Positions 21,320 through 30,866 of a stretch of DNA of 64,000 bases are shown one piece after another (the first letter of the stretch is position 1; the number at the start of each line of letters is the position of its first letter). This DNA is from Candidatus Hydrogenedentota bacterium (lineage in GTDB: Bacteria; Hydrogenedentota; Hydrogenedentia; Hydrogenedentales; JAGMZX01): positions 1 through 64,000 of the forward strand of contig JAKQEQ010000038.1 in NCBI GenBank assembly GCA_029556545.1, given 5' to 3'. Position numbers and translations under genes: made by a program. Below the pieces are notes generated by a model. It made no database searches, had not been told where the DNA came from, and worked only from the letters and a program-made list of their open reading frames with translations.

Positions 21320-22588
21320 TCAGGCAAGAATTCCCGCGACGCAGGCGGTGGCGAAGCAGGCGAGGGTCCCGGCGACGAATGCGCGCAGGCTGAGCGCGGC
21401 GATCTCGGCGTGCCGTTCGGGCACGAGGGCGGCCAGCGCCCCAATCATGATCCCCAGGCTGCCGGGGTTCGCGAAGCCGCACAGGGCGTATGTCGCAATC
21501 GTGATCGAGCGCGGACTGATGGCCTCCTCCCGGATCAGCGGCTGCAACTGCTGGTACGCGAGAAACTCGTTGAATACGGACTTCACGGCGAGCAGTTCGC
21601 TGACGGCGGGCACGTCGCGCGGCACGACGCCCATGAGCAGCGCGAAGGGCCGGAAAACCCAGCCGAGCAGTTGCGTCGTGGTCCGGCCCGTAACGCCCGT
21701 GACCGCGTAATCGAGCAGGTAGATCATGCCCACGAACACAATGAGCATCGCGCCCACGTTCAGCGCCATATTCAGCCCGAGCGCGCCGCCGCGGGACGCC
21801 GCATCGAATACGCTGTGGCTCTCGACGGGTATCCGTATGCGCACGCGCCCCGCAGTCTCGGGGTTGCCCGTCTCGGGCACGAGCAGTTTCGCCATGACGA
21901 GGGCGGCGGGCGCGCTCATGATCGACGCCGCCAGCAGGTGCCCCGGCGACGCGCCGAAGCCCGCGTACGCCACCATGACACTCGCGGCGATGGTCGCCAG
22001 GAACGCCGTCATGAGAGTGAATATCTCCGAGCGCGTCATCGTCTTCAGGTAGCCGCCGAGGGCGCTCACGGACTCGATGCCCAGGAACACCAGCAGCGCC
22101 GCGCCGAAGGTCTCCGCGCCGGAGGTCTTGAGCGTGCGCCGCATCAGCCACGCCATGCCGCGCACCACCGCCTGGATAATGCCGAAGTGCTGGAGAATCG
22201 CCGCAAGCGCCGAAACGAAGATGATCACCGGGAGCACGTGGAACGCCAGGACCGCCGCCACGGGGAAATTATCCGCCGCCTCGGGCCCCTCCGCGCCGAT
22301 GACCGTGACGCGCTCGATGATGAATACGCGGTACAGGTTCCCGAAGACGAACTGCGCGCCGGCGTCGCTGGCCTCGGTGATCACGTCGAACGCCCGTTTC
22401 ACGCCCGCGAAAAAGACCAGCCCGAACCGCGTGCGCAGGATCAGCAGCGCAAACAGGACCTGCAAGCCCACGCCCCACGCCGCGATCCGCCAGGAAACGC
22501 GCGACCGATGCTCGGACAGCAGCCACGCCAGGCCCACCATCGCCGCCAACCCGCCCAGACTCACCAAACGCGGCAACAACTCTGCCAT
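21320..22588 (-). CDS. concentrative nucleoside transporter (CNT/NupC family)
   Basis: A 422-residue inner-membrane symporter importing nucleosides with H+ or Na+. The ATG follows AAGGAGGTTCT. Family landmarks are LGIESVSALGGYLKTMTRSEIFTLMTAFLATIAASVM in the first half (re-entrant loop region), SAPAALVMAKLLVPET, the AVKSVFNEFLAYQQL motif and CGFANPGSLGIMIGAL in the second, all as in CNT proteins. It lies 66 bp upstream of the PqaA-like gene in the same direction. Confidence 0.93.
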   Translation of the reverse strand: MAELLPRLVSLGGLAAMVGLAWLLSEHRSRVSWRIAAWGVGLQVLFALLILRTRFGLVFFAGVKRAFDVITEASDAGAQFVFGNLYRVFIIERVTVIGAEGPEAADNFPVAAVLAFHVLPVIIFVSALAAILQHFGIIQAVVRGMAWLMRRTLKTSGAETFGAALLVFLGIESVSALGGYLKTMTRSEIFTLMTAFLATIAASVMVAYAGFGASPGHLLAASIMSAPAALVMAKLLVPETGNPETAGRVRIRIPVESHSVFDAASRGGALGLNMALNVGAMLIVFVGMIYLLDYAVTGVTGRTTTQLLGWVFRPFALLMGVVPRDVPAVSELLAVKSVFNEFLAYQQLQPLIREEAISPRSITIATYALCGFANPGSLGIMIGALAALVPERHAEIAALSLRAFVAGTLACFATACVAGILA

Positions 22589-22628
22589 AGAACCTCCTTC
22601 ACCTCGTTACGGCCGGTCTCCCGGTCTC

Positions 22629-22684
22629 CGTGGCACGGGCGTCCCGCCCGTGACTCCGGACATGGGCAAGATGCCCATGCCACG
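22629..22684. repeat. palindromic element with two hairpins inside a closing stem
   Basis: CACGGGCG-TCC-CGCCCGTG (22634-22652) and CATGGGCA-AGA-TGCCCATG (22661-22679) are perfect hairpins set between CGTGG (22629) and CCACG (22680-22684). The layout suggests a mobile or REP-like intergenic element. No second copy is found in this window. Confidence 0.6.
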
Positions 22685-22687
22685 CTT

Positions 22688-22766
22688 GCTGTGGCCGGTC
22701 TCCTGCGTGCCCACCGTAGCTTCAGCGAAGGCGGGACCGAGCCACCGGCCCGACCGAAGGTCTCCG
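22688..22766 (-). repeat. dispersed intergenic repeat, copy B (with internal insertion)
   Basis: On the minus strand it starts GGAGACCTTCGGTC and ends GGAGACCGGCCACAGCA as in copy A, but about 30 nt (CCCGCCTTCGCTGAAGCTAC...) are inserted between GGCTCGGTC and the final block. Confidence 0.75.
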
Positions 22767-22782
22767 ATAAACCAACCCTCAC

Positions 22783-22803
22783 CCTCTCCCTCGGGAAGAG
22801 GGA
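22783..22803 (-). terminator. hairpin after the phospholipase-D-like gene, possible terminator
   Basis: Five nucleotides past that gene's stop the minus strand can form a stem of CCCTCTTCCC with GGGAGAGGG around GA. No clear U-run follows, so it may be a repeat of the common CCCTCTCCC kind rather than a terminator. Confidence 0.4.
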
Positions 22804-22807
22804 ATGA

Positions 22808-23908
22808 TTACGGCGCGATGAGTGCTTCAAACTCGTCGGTGTAGCGTCGGGCAATGTCGGGACAATGCAAAATCAATACGTTCTCGTCGTTCTGGTTCTC
22901 GGCGTTCCTGCTGAAATTGTAGCTGCCCGTGACGACCGTGGCCACATCAATGATGATGACTTTGTGGTGCATGTTGTACGAATTGCGGTCCAGGTGGATT
23001 TCCGCGCCGCGCGCGGCCAGGAAATCGTCGCGACTGTAACGGTCCGCCGCGTTACGCGTCTCGAAGAGGCCGCGCACGCGCACCCCGGCCCCGATCCGCG
23101 CCGCCATCGCCTTCGCAATCGGTTCGCTCGTGAATGAGAACGCCATGAAATCAATGGTGGAACGCGCCACCGCAATCTCCGCGAGGATTTCCTTCTCGAC
23201 GCCGTCCTCCGGCGCGAAATAGCACTCGACGACGACGGGCCCGAGCGTGAACATGGGTGTCGGGGTATTCCGGGGCGACCGCGCGCCGAAACGCCGGTCG
23301 CGGTGCATCTCGAGGAATTCCGCCGTGTAGTTCTCCGCCAACGGCTTCGCGGCTATCAACACCGCGTTGTTGTTGTTGCGGTACATGCAGTTGTACGTCG
23401 CGTTTGTTGAACCCGTCCACACCCAGAGATTATCCACGACGCAGAATTTGTTGTGCATGAACGCGCTGCGTTTATCGAAGACGACCGGAATGCCCGCGCG
23501 CACGCACGCCTGCACCGCGTCGCGGTTCTCGTAATGACTGTCCGAGACGATCCCCACCTTGACGCCCATCCGATGGCGATCAATCAGCGCAGCCGCGATG
23601 CTTTCGAGTTCCAGGTCGTAGAACGCGGCGTGGATCGATTCTCGCGCGCCACGAATCAGCGCGATCAGGTGATCGTCGATGCCGCTCGGATTTGCGGGTG
23701 ATGTCGGCGCGAAGAATACCCGGATTTCGCCGTCCGTCGGCGGGCCGTCGACAAAGGCGTGCCGCGAGGCGTCTTGCGCACCGACCACCAACCACGACCA
23801 TGACCCGCCTTGGGCCGCATACAGCCCGGCAAACGCGACGCATAACAGCGCCACGAGGGCGAATACAAGCCGCGCGCGACCCCGTTTCTTCTTCGACCGC
23901 CGTTTCAT
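22808..23908 (-). CDS. phospholipase-D-fold protein with N-terminal membrane helix
   Basis: A 366-residue protein with a basic N-terminus (MKRRSKKKRGRAR), one membrane helix (about 14-32) and two HKD motifs: HNKFCVVDNLWVWTGSTN from His152 and HHKVIIIDVATVVTGSYN from His315. Two HKDs in one chain form a single PLD active site, so the enzyme should be a nuclease or phospholipase acting outside or at the membrane. The compact size resembles Nuc-type endonucleases rather than cardiolipin synthases, which have more membrane helices. Substrate unknown. Confidence 0.85.
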   Translation of the reverse strand: MKRRSKKKRGRARLVFALVALLCVAFAGLYAAQGGSWSWLVVGAQDASRHAFVDGPPTDGEIRVFFAPTSPANPSGIDDHLIALIRGARESIHAAFYDLELESIAAALIDRHRMGVKVGIVSDSHYENRDAVQACVRAGIPVVFDKRSAFMHNKFCVVDNLWVWTGSTNATYNCMYRNNNNAVLIAAKPLAENYTAEFLEMHRDRRFGARSPRNTPTPMFTLGPVVVECYFAPEDGVEKEILAEIAVARSTIDFMAFSFTSEPIAKAMAARIGAGVRVRGLFETRNAADRYSRDDFLAARGAEIHLDRNSYNMHHKVIIIDVATVVTGSYNFSRNAENQNDENVLILHCPDIARRYTDEFEALIAP

Positions 23909-24014
23909 GGACGCGAATGTATCACACCACCGCGCGGAGGGGAAGCGCGGCGAACCGTTGCGGTTCCGGCATTAGGTCTAGGGACGAAGTGGATGGGATG
24001 GACGGATGACGGCG

Positions 24015-25112
24015 CTAACGATGCGCCGCCGCGTCCAGTTCCTCGAACGCGGCCTTCATCAGCAGCGGCCAGACAAGCGTCGCGTCCGCGTGGATTTCCG
24101 CGTAGCGGCCGCCGTCTTCCGGCGCGACGAACTTGCCCCAACTCACCCCCTCCGAGTACGTGCAGCCGGACAGGCCGCCCCAGTGTACCGGCTCCGGGCA
24201 AATGCGGACGCCGTACTGAAAACGCGGCTCTTTGATTGCGATGCCGAGGCGCGCCGCCGTGATGTCGTAGTACGGGGCCACTTGCTGCGCCCAGTTCCGC
24301 GGCACGCCGCCGCCCACGGTGACGATGCCCAGCCGCGCGGCGCGCCCGATCAGCCGGGCGAACTCCTGCAAGTCCAGGAACGGGTTAAACGACGGAACCG
24401 CCTCGAACACCTCATCCGGCTCCAGGGTCTGGCCCGCGTCCGTCTTCCCGCGCGCGCGGAGGGCGGCGTGCATGGCGTGGGTCGAGAAATCGAGCCCCAT
24501 CTCGCTGTCCGTGAACGCGGGGATAAAGACCGGCACGCCTTTGCGCCACGCGCTACGCAGTATGCCCGGTCCCTGGTCCATCGCATCGAGCCGCTTGCCT
24601 ACGGCGCGGCAGAACCGCGCCGACGACCACACGCCGCCCTCGGGCGCGTCGCGGTCGAGCACGTCGGCCACGAGCCGCGCCACGTCGTTGAGGTTGGCTT
24701 CCATCTCGAGGGTGTCGTAGATGCGGTTGTAGCCCTTCTCGAAGAGTTCCGCGTCGTCCGCGAGCGGATCCACGGCGTAGTGCGTCAGACCGATGGACTC
24801 GGTGAGGCCGTGCGCCATGAGCGCGCCCGTGGCGACGACCGCCTGCACCATGCCGCGGTCGATCATCTCGCACATGATGCGGCCCTGCTTCGCCACGGTC
24901 ATCGCGCCCGAAACCGTGAGCACGACGGCGCACTCGGGGTCGCGAGCCATCGCGAGCAGGATGTCGAGCGCGTCGCCAAGCTGCCGCCCGCCGAAGGCGG
25001 TCCTGCCCATGGCGCGCAACAGCCCGGCGAAAGAATCGACGGCGTCGAGGTCGAGGCTTTCGAGCGGGCGCAACCCATCCTCGCGCCCGTCATGCAACCG
25101 GCGTGTGATCAT
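24015..25112 (-). CDS. deoxyhypusine-synthase-like protein (probable homospermidine synthase)
   Basis: A 365-residue member of the deoxyhypusine synthase family. The C-terminal GCTYSEGVSWGKF holds the lysine (residue 327) that forms the enzyme-imine intermediate in this family, followed by HADATLVWPLLM. The NAD-binding region includes VSGAMTVAKQGRIMCEMIDR. Bacteria lack eIF5A, and bacterial members are thought to move the aminobutyl group of spermidine to another amine, e.g. putrescine giving homospermidine (the 'SpeY' type). It lies 26 bp downstream of speD, which supports a polyamine role. The start at 25112 is the first ATG beyond non-family sequence; its ribosome site is weak. Confidence 0.85.
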   Translation of the reverse strand: MITRRLHDGREDGLRPLESLDLDAVDSFAGLLRAMGRTAFGGRQLGDALDILLAMARDPECAVVLTVSGAMTVAKQGRIMCEMIDRGMVQAVVATGALMAHGLTESIGLTHYAVDPLADDAELFEKGYNRIYDTLEMEANLNDVARLVADVLDRDAPEGGVWSSARFCRAVGKRLDAMDQGPGILRSAWRKGVPVFIPAFTDSEMGLDFSTHAMHAALRARGKTDAGQTLEPDEVFEAVPSFNPFLDLQEFARLIGRAARLGIVTVGGGVPRNWAQQVAPYYDITAARLGIAIKEPRFQYGVRICPEPVHWGGLSGCTYSEGVSWGKFVAPEDGGRYAEIHADATLVWPLLMKAAFEELDAAAHR

Positions 25113-25138
25113 GCGAAGGACACCCCGCGGAAATTGTC

Positions 25139-25540
25139 TTAACAGGCGGCGAGGGCCGCGTCTCGCTCCGGCGCTTCCTCCGCGCGTGCCGGCAGATGGA
25201 ACCGGGACATCTCGGTGATCGTGACGTCGCCGAGGTCCAATTCCTCCCGGATGTAGCGGAGCACATCCCGGGGCTCCGTATTGCCGCACGTGAACACGTC
25301 CATGGCAATCAGGCCCAGATCCGCGTAGGTATGCGCCGAACAATGGCTCTCATCGAGCATAATGACGGCTGCAAAACCAGGGGGGGAGTCGCTACCGAAT
25401 TTGTAGCGAATTTGCGACACGACCGTGGAACCGGCGCGTTCCGCCGCTCGTGCCATCACGGAGAGCACGAGCTTATCGTTCAGACAAAGTTCCCGCGAGA
25501 CGTTGCGACAATCGATGAGAAGATGCTTACCCTTGTGCAA
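25139..25540 (-). CDS. speD: S-adenosylmethionine decarboxylase proenzyme
   Basis: A pyruvoyl enzyme making decarboxylated AdoMet for aminopropyl transfer. From TTG at 25540 it has 133 residues, normal for short bacterial SpeD. This start is chosen because AAGAGGAGG lies 9 nt upstream; the open frame reaches 25705 but that extension has no family similarity. The self-cleavage site is LDESHCSAHT (Glu-Ser bond, Ser becoming pyruvoyl), with the processing His and catalytic Cys in DVFTCG. The usual HISIHTWPE after the site is here HCSAHTYAD, an unusual variant. No spermidine synthase gene is visible nearby. Confidence 0.9.
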   Translation of the reverse strand: MHKGKHLLIDCRNVSRELCLNDKLVLSVMARAAERAGSTVVSQIRYKFGSDSPPGFAAVIMLDESHCSAHTYADLGLIAMDVFTCGNTEPRDVLRYIREELDLGDVTITEMSRFHLPARAEEAPERDAALAAC

Positions 25541-25970
25541 CTCATAAACCCTCCTCTTGAGTTTCCGGACTCCTGGCGCCGCCTTACGCTTGGGTCTCCT
25601 TACTGAAGGAAGGCTTGGGGTCGGCTCGAATGTCTGTTGTCCTAACAACAACCGACTGTTAAGAGCGACATATAGTAAACATGCAGGCAGCAAGAAATCA
25701 AGCATTTTTTTCGCGCCGATTCTTGCCGTCTCGTTCGCGCCTTCGACGACGGTCCCGCGCGGTTCGCCGCGCCACGCCCGCCATCCTCATCCTTTCCACC
25801 CCTATACACCGCCCGGCGCCGTTTTATTCGCCTCGAAGCCAATCCCGGCCGCTACTGCCTTCCTGTTCGTTCTCGTTCTCGCGCCTCGCGCCTCGCGCCT
25901 CGAATTTCCCGTCCCGACGCGCTATCCTAGCGCCGCTGCCACAAAAATCACCGCCGGAGGGAACGATACG
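25541..25970. other. 430-nt intergenic region between speD and the CocE-type gene
   Basis: Holds the speD leader and possible promoter on the minus strand. Near 25865-25910 there is a short direct-repeat tract (GTTCTCGTTCTC, then GCGCCTC three times). It ends in the ribosome site of the plus-strand gene. No gene is seen. Confidence 0.6.
25672..25701 (-). promoter_or_regulatory. possible promoter of the speD operon
   Basis: Minus strand TTGATT (25696-25701), 18 nt, TACTAT (25672-25677), giving a leader of about 125 nt. In that leader GTTGT-TAGG-ACAAC forms a small hairpin near 25636-25650. Match quality is moderate. Confidence 0.4.
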
Positions 25971-27635
25971 ATGCGCCTGAAGAGTCGCCTTATCCAAGTC
26001 GCCTATGCTTTATTGCCGTACCTTCTCCTGAGCGTGTCGCTCAACGCCTGCGCGCAGCCGAAACCCGATCTCGTCATGCTGCCCATGTCGGACGGCGTGC
26101 GCCTCGCCACCGATGTCTATCGCCCGGCGGGCGAGGACCCGTCGCCGGTGATCCTCATGCGCAGCACCTACGGCCGCGGAGGCGGGGGTGTCGAGGACCT
26201 TCTCGCCCGCGGCTACGCCCTCGTCGTTCAGGACGTGCGCGGCAGGGGCGACAGCGAGGGCGAGGCCTATGTCTTCAACGCGGACGGCTGGCGGCCCGGC
26301 CTCACGGACGGCGCGGACACGGTCGCCTGGATCAAGGCGCAACCGTGGTGCAACGGGAAGATCGGCACCCAGGGCGGCTCGGCCCTCGCGATTACGCAGA
26401 TGCTGCTGGCCCCCGCGACGACGGACCTGCTGGCCCAATGCCTCGAAGTCGGCCCCGCGAGCCTGTATCACGACGTCGTGTACACCGGGGCCGTGTTCCG
26501 CAAATGCCTCATCGAGGGCTGGCTCAAGGCCATCCAGGAGCCGCATCTCATCGATGTTTACAAGGCCCATCCGACATATGACGACTTCTGGGCGTTCTAC
26601 AACGTCGTGCCCAAGGCCGGGCAGGTCACCGCGCCGGGGTTGTTCATCGGCGGCTGGTACGACATTTTCGACCAGGGCACCATCGACGCCTTCCTCGCCC
26701 GCGAGCGCGATGGCGGCGAAGGCGCGCGCGGCCGAAATTACCTAGTCATGAAGTGGTCCGGTCACGGGCCCGACAACAAGGAATCGGAATACCGCTACAA
26801 CGAGAACCGGTTCGATCTGAAGATCGGCGACCTGCGCCGCGCCTTCTTCGATTATCACCTGAAAGGGGACGAACTCTCGTTAGACGGCTGGCGTAAGGTC
26901 CACTACTACACGATGGGCGATGACACGACCCCCAACGCGCCCGGCAACGAGTGGCGCACCGCAGACGCCTGGCCCCCGTTCGAGACTGTGCCGACTTCGT
27001 TCTATCTACACCGTGACGGCGGCCTCGAAACCGCGCCGCCCGCGAGCGACGACGCGTTGAGCTTCACGTTCGACCCGGCAAATCCGTTTCCGACCCTCGG
27101 CGGACCGAACCTGCTCATCCCCTTCGGCCCCTTCGACCAGCGCAAAATCCGCGCGGGCCGCGACGACCTGCTGATATTCGCGACCGCGCCGTTCGAAGCG
27201 CCCATCGAGGCCACCGGGCGCGTCTCGATTATGCTTTACGTTTCCTCGGACGCGCCCGACACGGACTTCACAGCCAAGCTGCTCGATATCTACCCCGAAG
27301 GCGACGCCCGCGAAATCAACATCCTCGACGGCGTAATCCGGGTCAAGCACCGCGACAGCCTCGAATCCGCCGCGCCGCTCCTGACCGGCCCCGAGGAGGT
27401 CGTGCGCGTGACCATCGACCTCTGGAGCACAAGCTGGGTCTTCAACACGGGTCACCGCATCGGCCTCCACGTGTCGAGCAGCAACTACCCGCGCTTCGAG
27501 GTCAACCCCAACACCGGCGACGACTTCCCCCGCGACGGCGTCCCCATGCGCCCCGCCCGCAACACCGTCCACATGGCCCCCGGATACCCCAGCGCGCTCG
27601 TGCTGCCCGTCCGGCCGCAGACAAGTTCCGGATAA
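25971..27635 (+). CDS. CocE/NonD family hydrolase, lipoprotein
   Basis: A 554-residue alpha/beta-hydrolase of the CocE / X-Pro dipeptidyl-peptidase (S15) family with the usual C-terminal jelly-roll domain. The start follows GGAGGGAACGATACG. The signal sequence ends LSLNAC, a lipobox, so it is probably membrane anchored outside the cytoplasm. Seen are RSTYGRGG, VQDVRGRGDSEG, the nucleophile region IGTQGGSALAITQ (Ser between two small residues), the acid region FIGGWYDIFDQG and the His in KWSGHGP. Family members cleave esters or amide bonds; the substrate is unknown. Confidence 0.9.
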   Translation: MRLKSRLIQVAYALLPYLLLSVSLNACAQPKPDLVMLPMSDGVRLATDVYRPAGEDPSPVILMRSTYGRGGGGVEDLLARGYALVVQDVRGRGDSEGEAYVFNADGWRPGLTDGADTVAWIKAQPWCNGKIGTQGGSALAITQMLLAPATTDLLAQCLEVGPASLYHDVVYTGAVFRKCLIEGWLKAIQEPHLIDVYKAHPTYDDFWAFYNVVPKAGQVTAPGLFIGGWYDIFDQGTIDAFLARERDGGEGARGRNYLVMKWSGHGPDNKESEYRYNENRFDLKIGDLRRAFFDYHLKGDELSLDGWRKVHYYTMGDDTTPNAPGNEWRTADAWPPFETVPTSFYLHRDGGLETAPPASDDALSFTFDPANPFPTLGGPNLLIPFGPFDQRKIRAGRDDLLIFATAPFEAPIEATGRVSIMLYVSSDAPDTDFTAKLLDIYPEGDAREINILDGVIRVKHRDSLESAAPLLTGPEEVVRVTIDLWSTSWVFNTGHRIGLHVSSSNYPRFEVNPNTGDDFPRDGVPMRPARNTVHMAPGYPSALVLPVRPQTSSG

Positions 27636-27708
27636 CAAATGCTCGGCCGAATCCCCCCGTACTCATTGCCTCGCTGCCGCACTTGCCGTGGCCTCGCGAC
27701 CGCCCCGC

Positions 27709-30081
27709 CTACTCCCGCTCTTTGAGGACCTCGACGAGGTCGAGGCGGCGGACTTTGACGTTGACGGCGAGGTTGGCGATGAGGATGAAGGCGATGGTGA
27801 GGATGGTGGTGACGATGAGCGTGCGTGGTTCGATGTGGAAAGGCAGGCGGTAGAGGTCGGAGTCGTACGCGCGGATCAGGAGCCTGCACAAAGCGAAGCC
27901 GCAGGGGAACCCCGCGATCAGGCCGAGGCCGCCGAGGACGAAGTTTTCGACGTACAAGATGCGGCCCACCTCGGAGATGGTCAAGCCCATGACGCGCAGC
28001 GACGCCAGTTCGCGCTGCCGTTCGGCGAGCGAGACCGAGGTAACGTTGTAGATTACGGCGAAGGCAATGACGCCGGCAAACAACACGAGCATGACGTTCA
28101 TCACCTTCATGCTCTGCGCGATGGTGTCGAGCACGGCCTGGTAGGCCCGATCGCGCGAGACGATGGAGGCGATGGCGGCCACGTCGCGCAGGACGACGTC
28201 CGCGTCCGCGTTCCGGCCCTTTTCGGTGCGCAGGAGCGCGGCGTTCATGGCGAACGGTTCGTCGAGCAGCCGACTCAGCGCGTCGATGTTCATGTAGGCG
28301 CCAATCCCAAGATACTGCCGGTAGACGCGGCGCACGACGACCTCGCGCTCCTTCTTGATACGGCCCATGAGCGGCTTGAGCGTTACGCGGTCGCCGACGG
28401 CGACGCCGAGGGTCCGCGCGACGTGTTCGTCGAGGCTCAGGCCGTCCTCACCAACGTCAACGTGCGCGCCCTCCGCGTCGAGCAGGCGTTGCAGCCGCGC
28501 GTCGCGGGGCAGGCCGGTCACGATGATGTCCTTCTTGCGCCAGCCGTTGCGCATCTCGAAGGGGTATTCGAGGACCGGCTCGGCTTCGCGCACGTGGGCG
28601 AAGCGCAACACGTCGTAGTAGGTGGGCTTGCCCTGTTCGAGTTGGAAGCTGACCTTCAGGTCGTGGCGCTGCATTTCGTAGAACTGCATGTGCAGCCCGT
28701 AGCGAAAGGCGTCCACGGTGAAGAAGCCCACGATGAGGATGGCGGCGGAGACCATGACGCCGAAGGCGCTGATGCCGGCGCGAAAAGCGTTGCGCGAGAT
28801 GTTGCGGCAGATCATCTTGCCCGCGAAGCCGAGCCGCCGCCAGACGCGCGTAAAGCGTTCGAGCCAGACCCGGTGCGCGTGACGGGGCGCCGCGGGGCGC
28901 ATGGATTCGGCGGGGTGGATGCGGGCGGCGCGCAAGGCCGCGCTGAGCGCGCCGAGCACGGCGAACCCGAGCGCGATGCCGACTGAGCGCGTGAGCACGT
29001 CCGGGTAGACGCGCGCTTCGAGTAGCGGGAACTGATAGAACTGGACGTATATCTGGACCATCTCGTACGCGAGCCACTGGCCGACGCCGAACGCGCCGAC
29101 CGTGCCGAGCGCGGCGAGGATCAGGGCGAATTGCAGGTAGTGTACGGCCACCTGGAGATTGGTGTAGCCGTAGGCCTTGAGCAGGCCGATCTGGGTGCGC
29201 TCGGTGCGGACCATGCGGTTGAGGAGCACGAGCAGGATCAGCGCGGCGATGCCCTGGAAGATGGCCGGCACAATCCGCGCGGACACGCCAAGCCCCTTGA
29301 TCTCGTCGGAAAGGAACCGGTTGGAAATCTGGTCTTCGCGTTTCGTCTTCGCGAATACGCCGTAAGACTCGAGCGTCTGCTCCGCCCGATCGAGGACGCC
29401 GTCCAGCACGGCGATCTCATCCACGACGCCGATGATGTTGTTGCAGGCCTCGCGCATGTCGAGGGCCGTCTCGGCGAACGGCTCGGGCACCCACAGAATG
29501 CCGAAACGCTCGAAGCTGGGCACGAGTTCCTGGACGTTGCGGATCATGTACACGTACTCGGGCGAAAGCGCAAGACCGACGATCCGCAGCGGATAGCGCC
29601 GGCTCTCGATCGAGACATCGATCCGGTCGCCGAGGGCGAGGCCGTTGTGCAGGGCAAACCGCTCGTTGACAATCACCTCGTTCTGCGCGCCCTCCGAGAA
29701 GTAACGACCCCGACGCAGGCAAATATCGTTGAGCACGGGCTCGGGCGTCTCCGGCATCGAGATGAGGCGTCCGATACGCGACTCGCGCTCGCCGGGAACG
29801 TCGACCTTCACGTCCTTCACAATGCGGCCACGCACACGGCGCGCGCCCGGAATCGCGGACAACCGCGCGGCGACCGTACGCGGCGCGCGCTCGAGATATA
29901 TCTCGAAATCGGCGAAGCGGTACTGCGCGTAGTAGGTGTCGCGCGTCAGCACGAGGTTCCGATAGGCGGAGGCGATGCAGATGTAGCAGGCCGTGCCGCA
30001 CAGCACGACCATGATGACGGCCAACGACTGCCCCGGCGTCTTCAGCAGTGCGCGGAGCAGTTTCTTGTGCAGGACGCGCAT
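27709..30081 (-). CDS. ABC transporter permease, FtsX/MacB family
   Basis: A 790-residue permease with a large periplasmic domain after the first helix and two FtsX-type membrane units: about 260-380 (ALILLVLLNRMVRTERTQIGLLKAYGYTN) and the C-terminal 660-780 (LVLFAGVIAFAVIYNVTSVSLAERQRELASLRVMG). This duplicated layout is that of lipoprotein-release or mechanotransmission exporters. The ATG at 30081 shares its A with the stop of the ATPase gene (TGATG), so translation is coupled. Cargo unknown. Confidence 0.92.
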   Translation of the reverse strand: MRVLHKKLLRALLKTPGQSLAVIMVVLCGTACYICIASAYRNLVLTRDTYYAQYRFADFEIYLERAPRTVAARLSAIPGARRVRGRIVKDVKVDVPGERESRIGRLISMPETPEPVLNDICLRRGRYFSEGAQNEVIVNERFALHNGLALGDRIDVSIESRRYPLRIVGLALSPEYVYMIRNVQELVPSFERFGILWVPEPFAETALDMREACNNIIGVVDEIAVLDGVLDRAEQTLESYGVFAKTKREDQISNRFLSDEIKGLGVSARIVPAIFQGIAALILLVLLNRMVRTERTQIGLLKAYGYTNLQVAVHYLQFALILAALGTVGAFGVGQWLAYEMVQIYVQFYQFPLLEARVYPDVLTRSVGIALGFAVLGALSAALRAARIHPAESMRPAAPRHAHRVWLERFTRVWRRLGFAGKMICRNISRNAFRAGISAFGVMVSAAILIVGFFTVDAFRYGLHMQFYEMQRHDLKVSFQLEQGKPTYYDVLRFAHVREAEPVLEYPFEMRNGWRKKDIIVTGLPRDARLQRLLDAEGAHVDVGEDGLSLDEHVARTLGVAVGDRVTLKPLMGRIKKEREVVVRRVYRQYLGIGAYMNIDALSRLLDEPFAMNAALLRTEKGRNADADVVLRDVAAIASIVSRDRAYQAVLDTIAQSMKVMNVMLVLFAGVIAFAVIYNVTSVSLAERQRELASLRVMGLTISEVGRILYVENFVLGGLGLIAGFPCGFALCRLLIRAYDSDLYRLPFHIEPRTLIVTTILTIAFILIANLAVNVKVRRLDLVEVLKERE

Positions 30082-30809
30082 CACCACTCCAGTTCGTCGG
30101 TCGTCAAGCGCCGCGCGTTCACGACGATATCGCGCGCGTGGCCGTCCGACATGCGCACGACCCGGTCCCCCATGCCGCCGATGGCCGCGTTGTGCGTGAT
30201 GACGACCAGCGTCGTGCCGAGGCGGACGTTGATGTCGCTGAGCACTTCGAGCACCACCTTGCCCGTCGAGAAGTCCAACGCACCCGTCGGCTCGTCGCAG
30301 AGCAGGATTTCAGGCCGCTTCGCCACAGCCCGCGCGATGGCGACGCGCTGCTGCTCGCCGCCCGACATCTGCGACGGGAAATGCGCGCGGCGCGCCTCGA
30401 GGCCGACCAGACGCAATGCCTCGATGGGCGCTATCGGGTCGTCGGCAATCTCCGTGGCCAGCGCGACGTTCTCCTCCGCCGTGAGGTTCGGCATGAGGTT
30501 GTAGAACTGGAACACGAAACCGATGCGCGAACGGCGATAGCGCGTGCGCTGTGCGTCCGTGTAATTCGTCAGCACTTCGTCGCGGAAGTACACCTCGCCG
30601 GCGGTCGGCGCATCAAGCCCGCCGATGATGTTGAGGAGCGTGCTCTTGCCCGATCCGCTCGGGCCGAGGATCACGAGGAACTCCCCCGCCGCCACGTCGA
30701 GCGTCACCCCGCGCAGCGCCGAAACCGTGACCTCGCCCATGCGATAGTCCTTGCAGAGGTCGCGCACGCGAAACACGATGTCCCGGCCGTTTCCCGCGTC
30801 CTCCGACAT
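30081..30809 (-). CDS. ABC transporter ATP-binding protein, MacB/LolD family
   Basis: A 242-residue ATPase partner of the following permease. Walker A is [19 protein letters not shown], the signature is [14 protein letters not shown], Walker B is [12 protein letters not shown], and the H-loop is in VVITHNAAI. The ATG at 30809 follows AAGGGAGCC; a further in-frame ATG 24 nt upstream is less well placed. It lies 57 bp after the FAD/Fe-S oxidase gene. Confidence 0.95.
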   Translation of the reverse strand: MSEDAGNGRDIVFRVRDLCKDYRMGEVTVSALRGVTLDVAAGEFLVILGPSGSGKSTLLNIIGGLDAPTAGEVYFRDEVLTNYTDAQRTRYRRSRIGFVFQFYNLMPNLTAEENVALATEIADDPIAPIEALRLVGLEARRAHFPSQMSGGEQQRVAIARAVAKRPEILLCDEPTGALDFSTGKVVLEVLSDINVRLGTTLVVITHNAAIGGMGDRVVRMSDGHARDIVVNARRLTTDELEW

Positions 30810-30866
30810 GATTTCATGGCTCCCTTCCGGCATCCGCCGCTATTGTACGGGCAAACGGCGGCTGCT

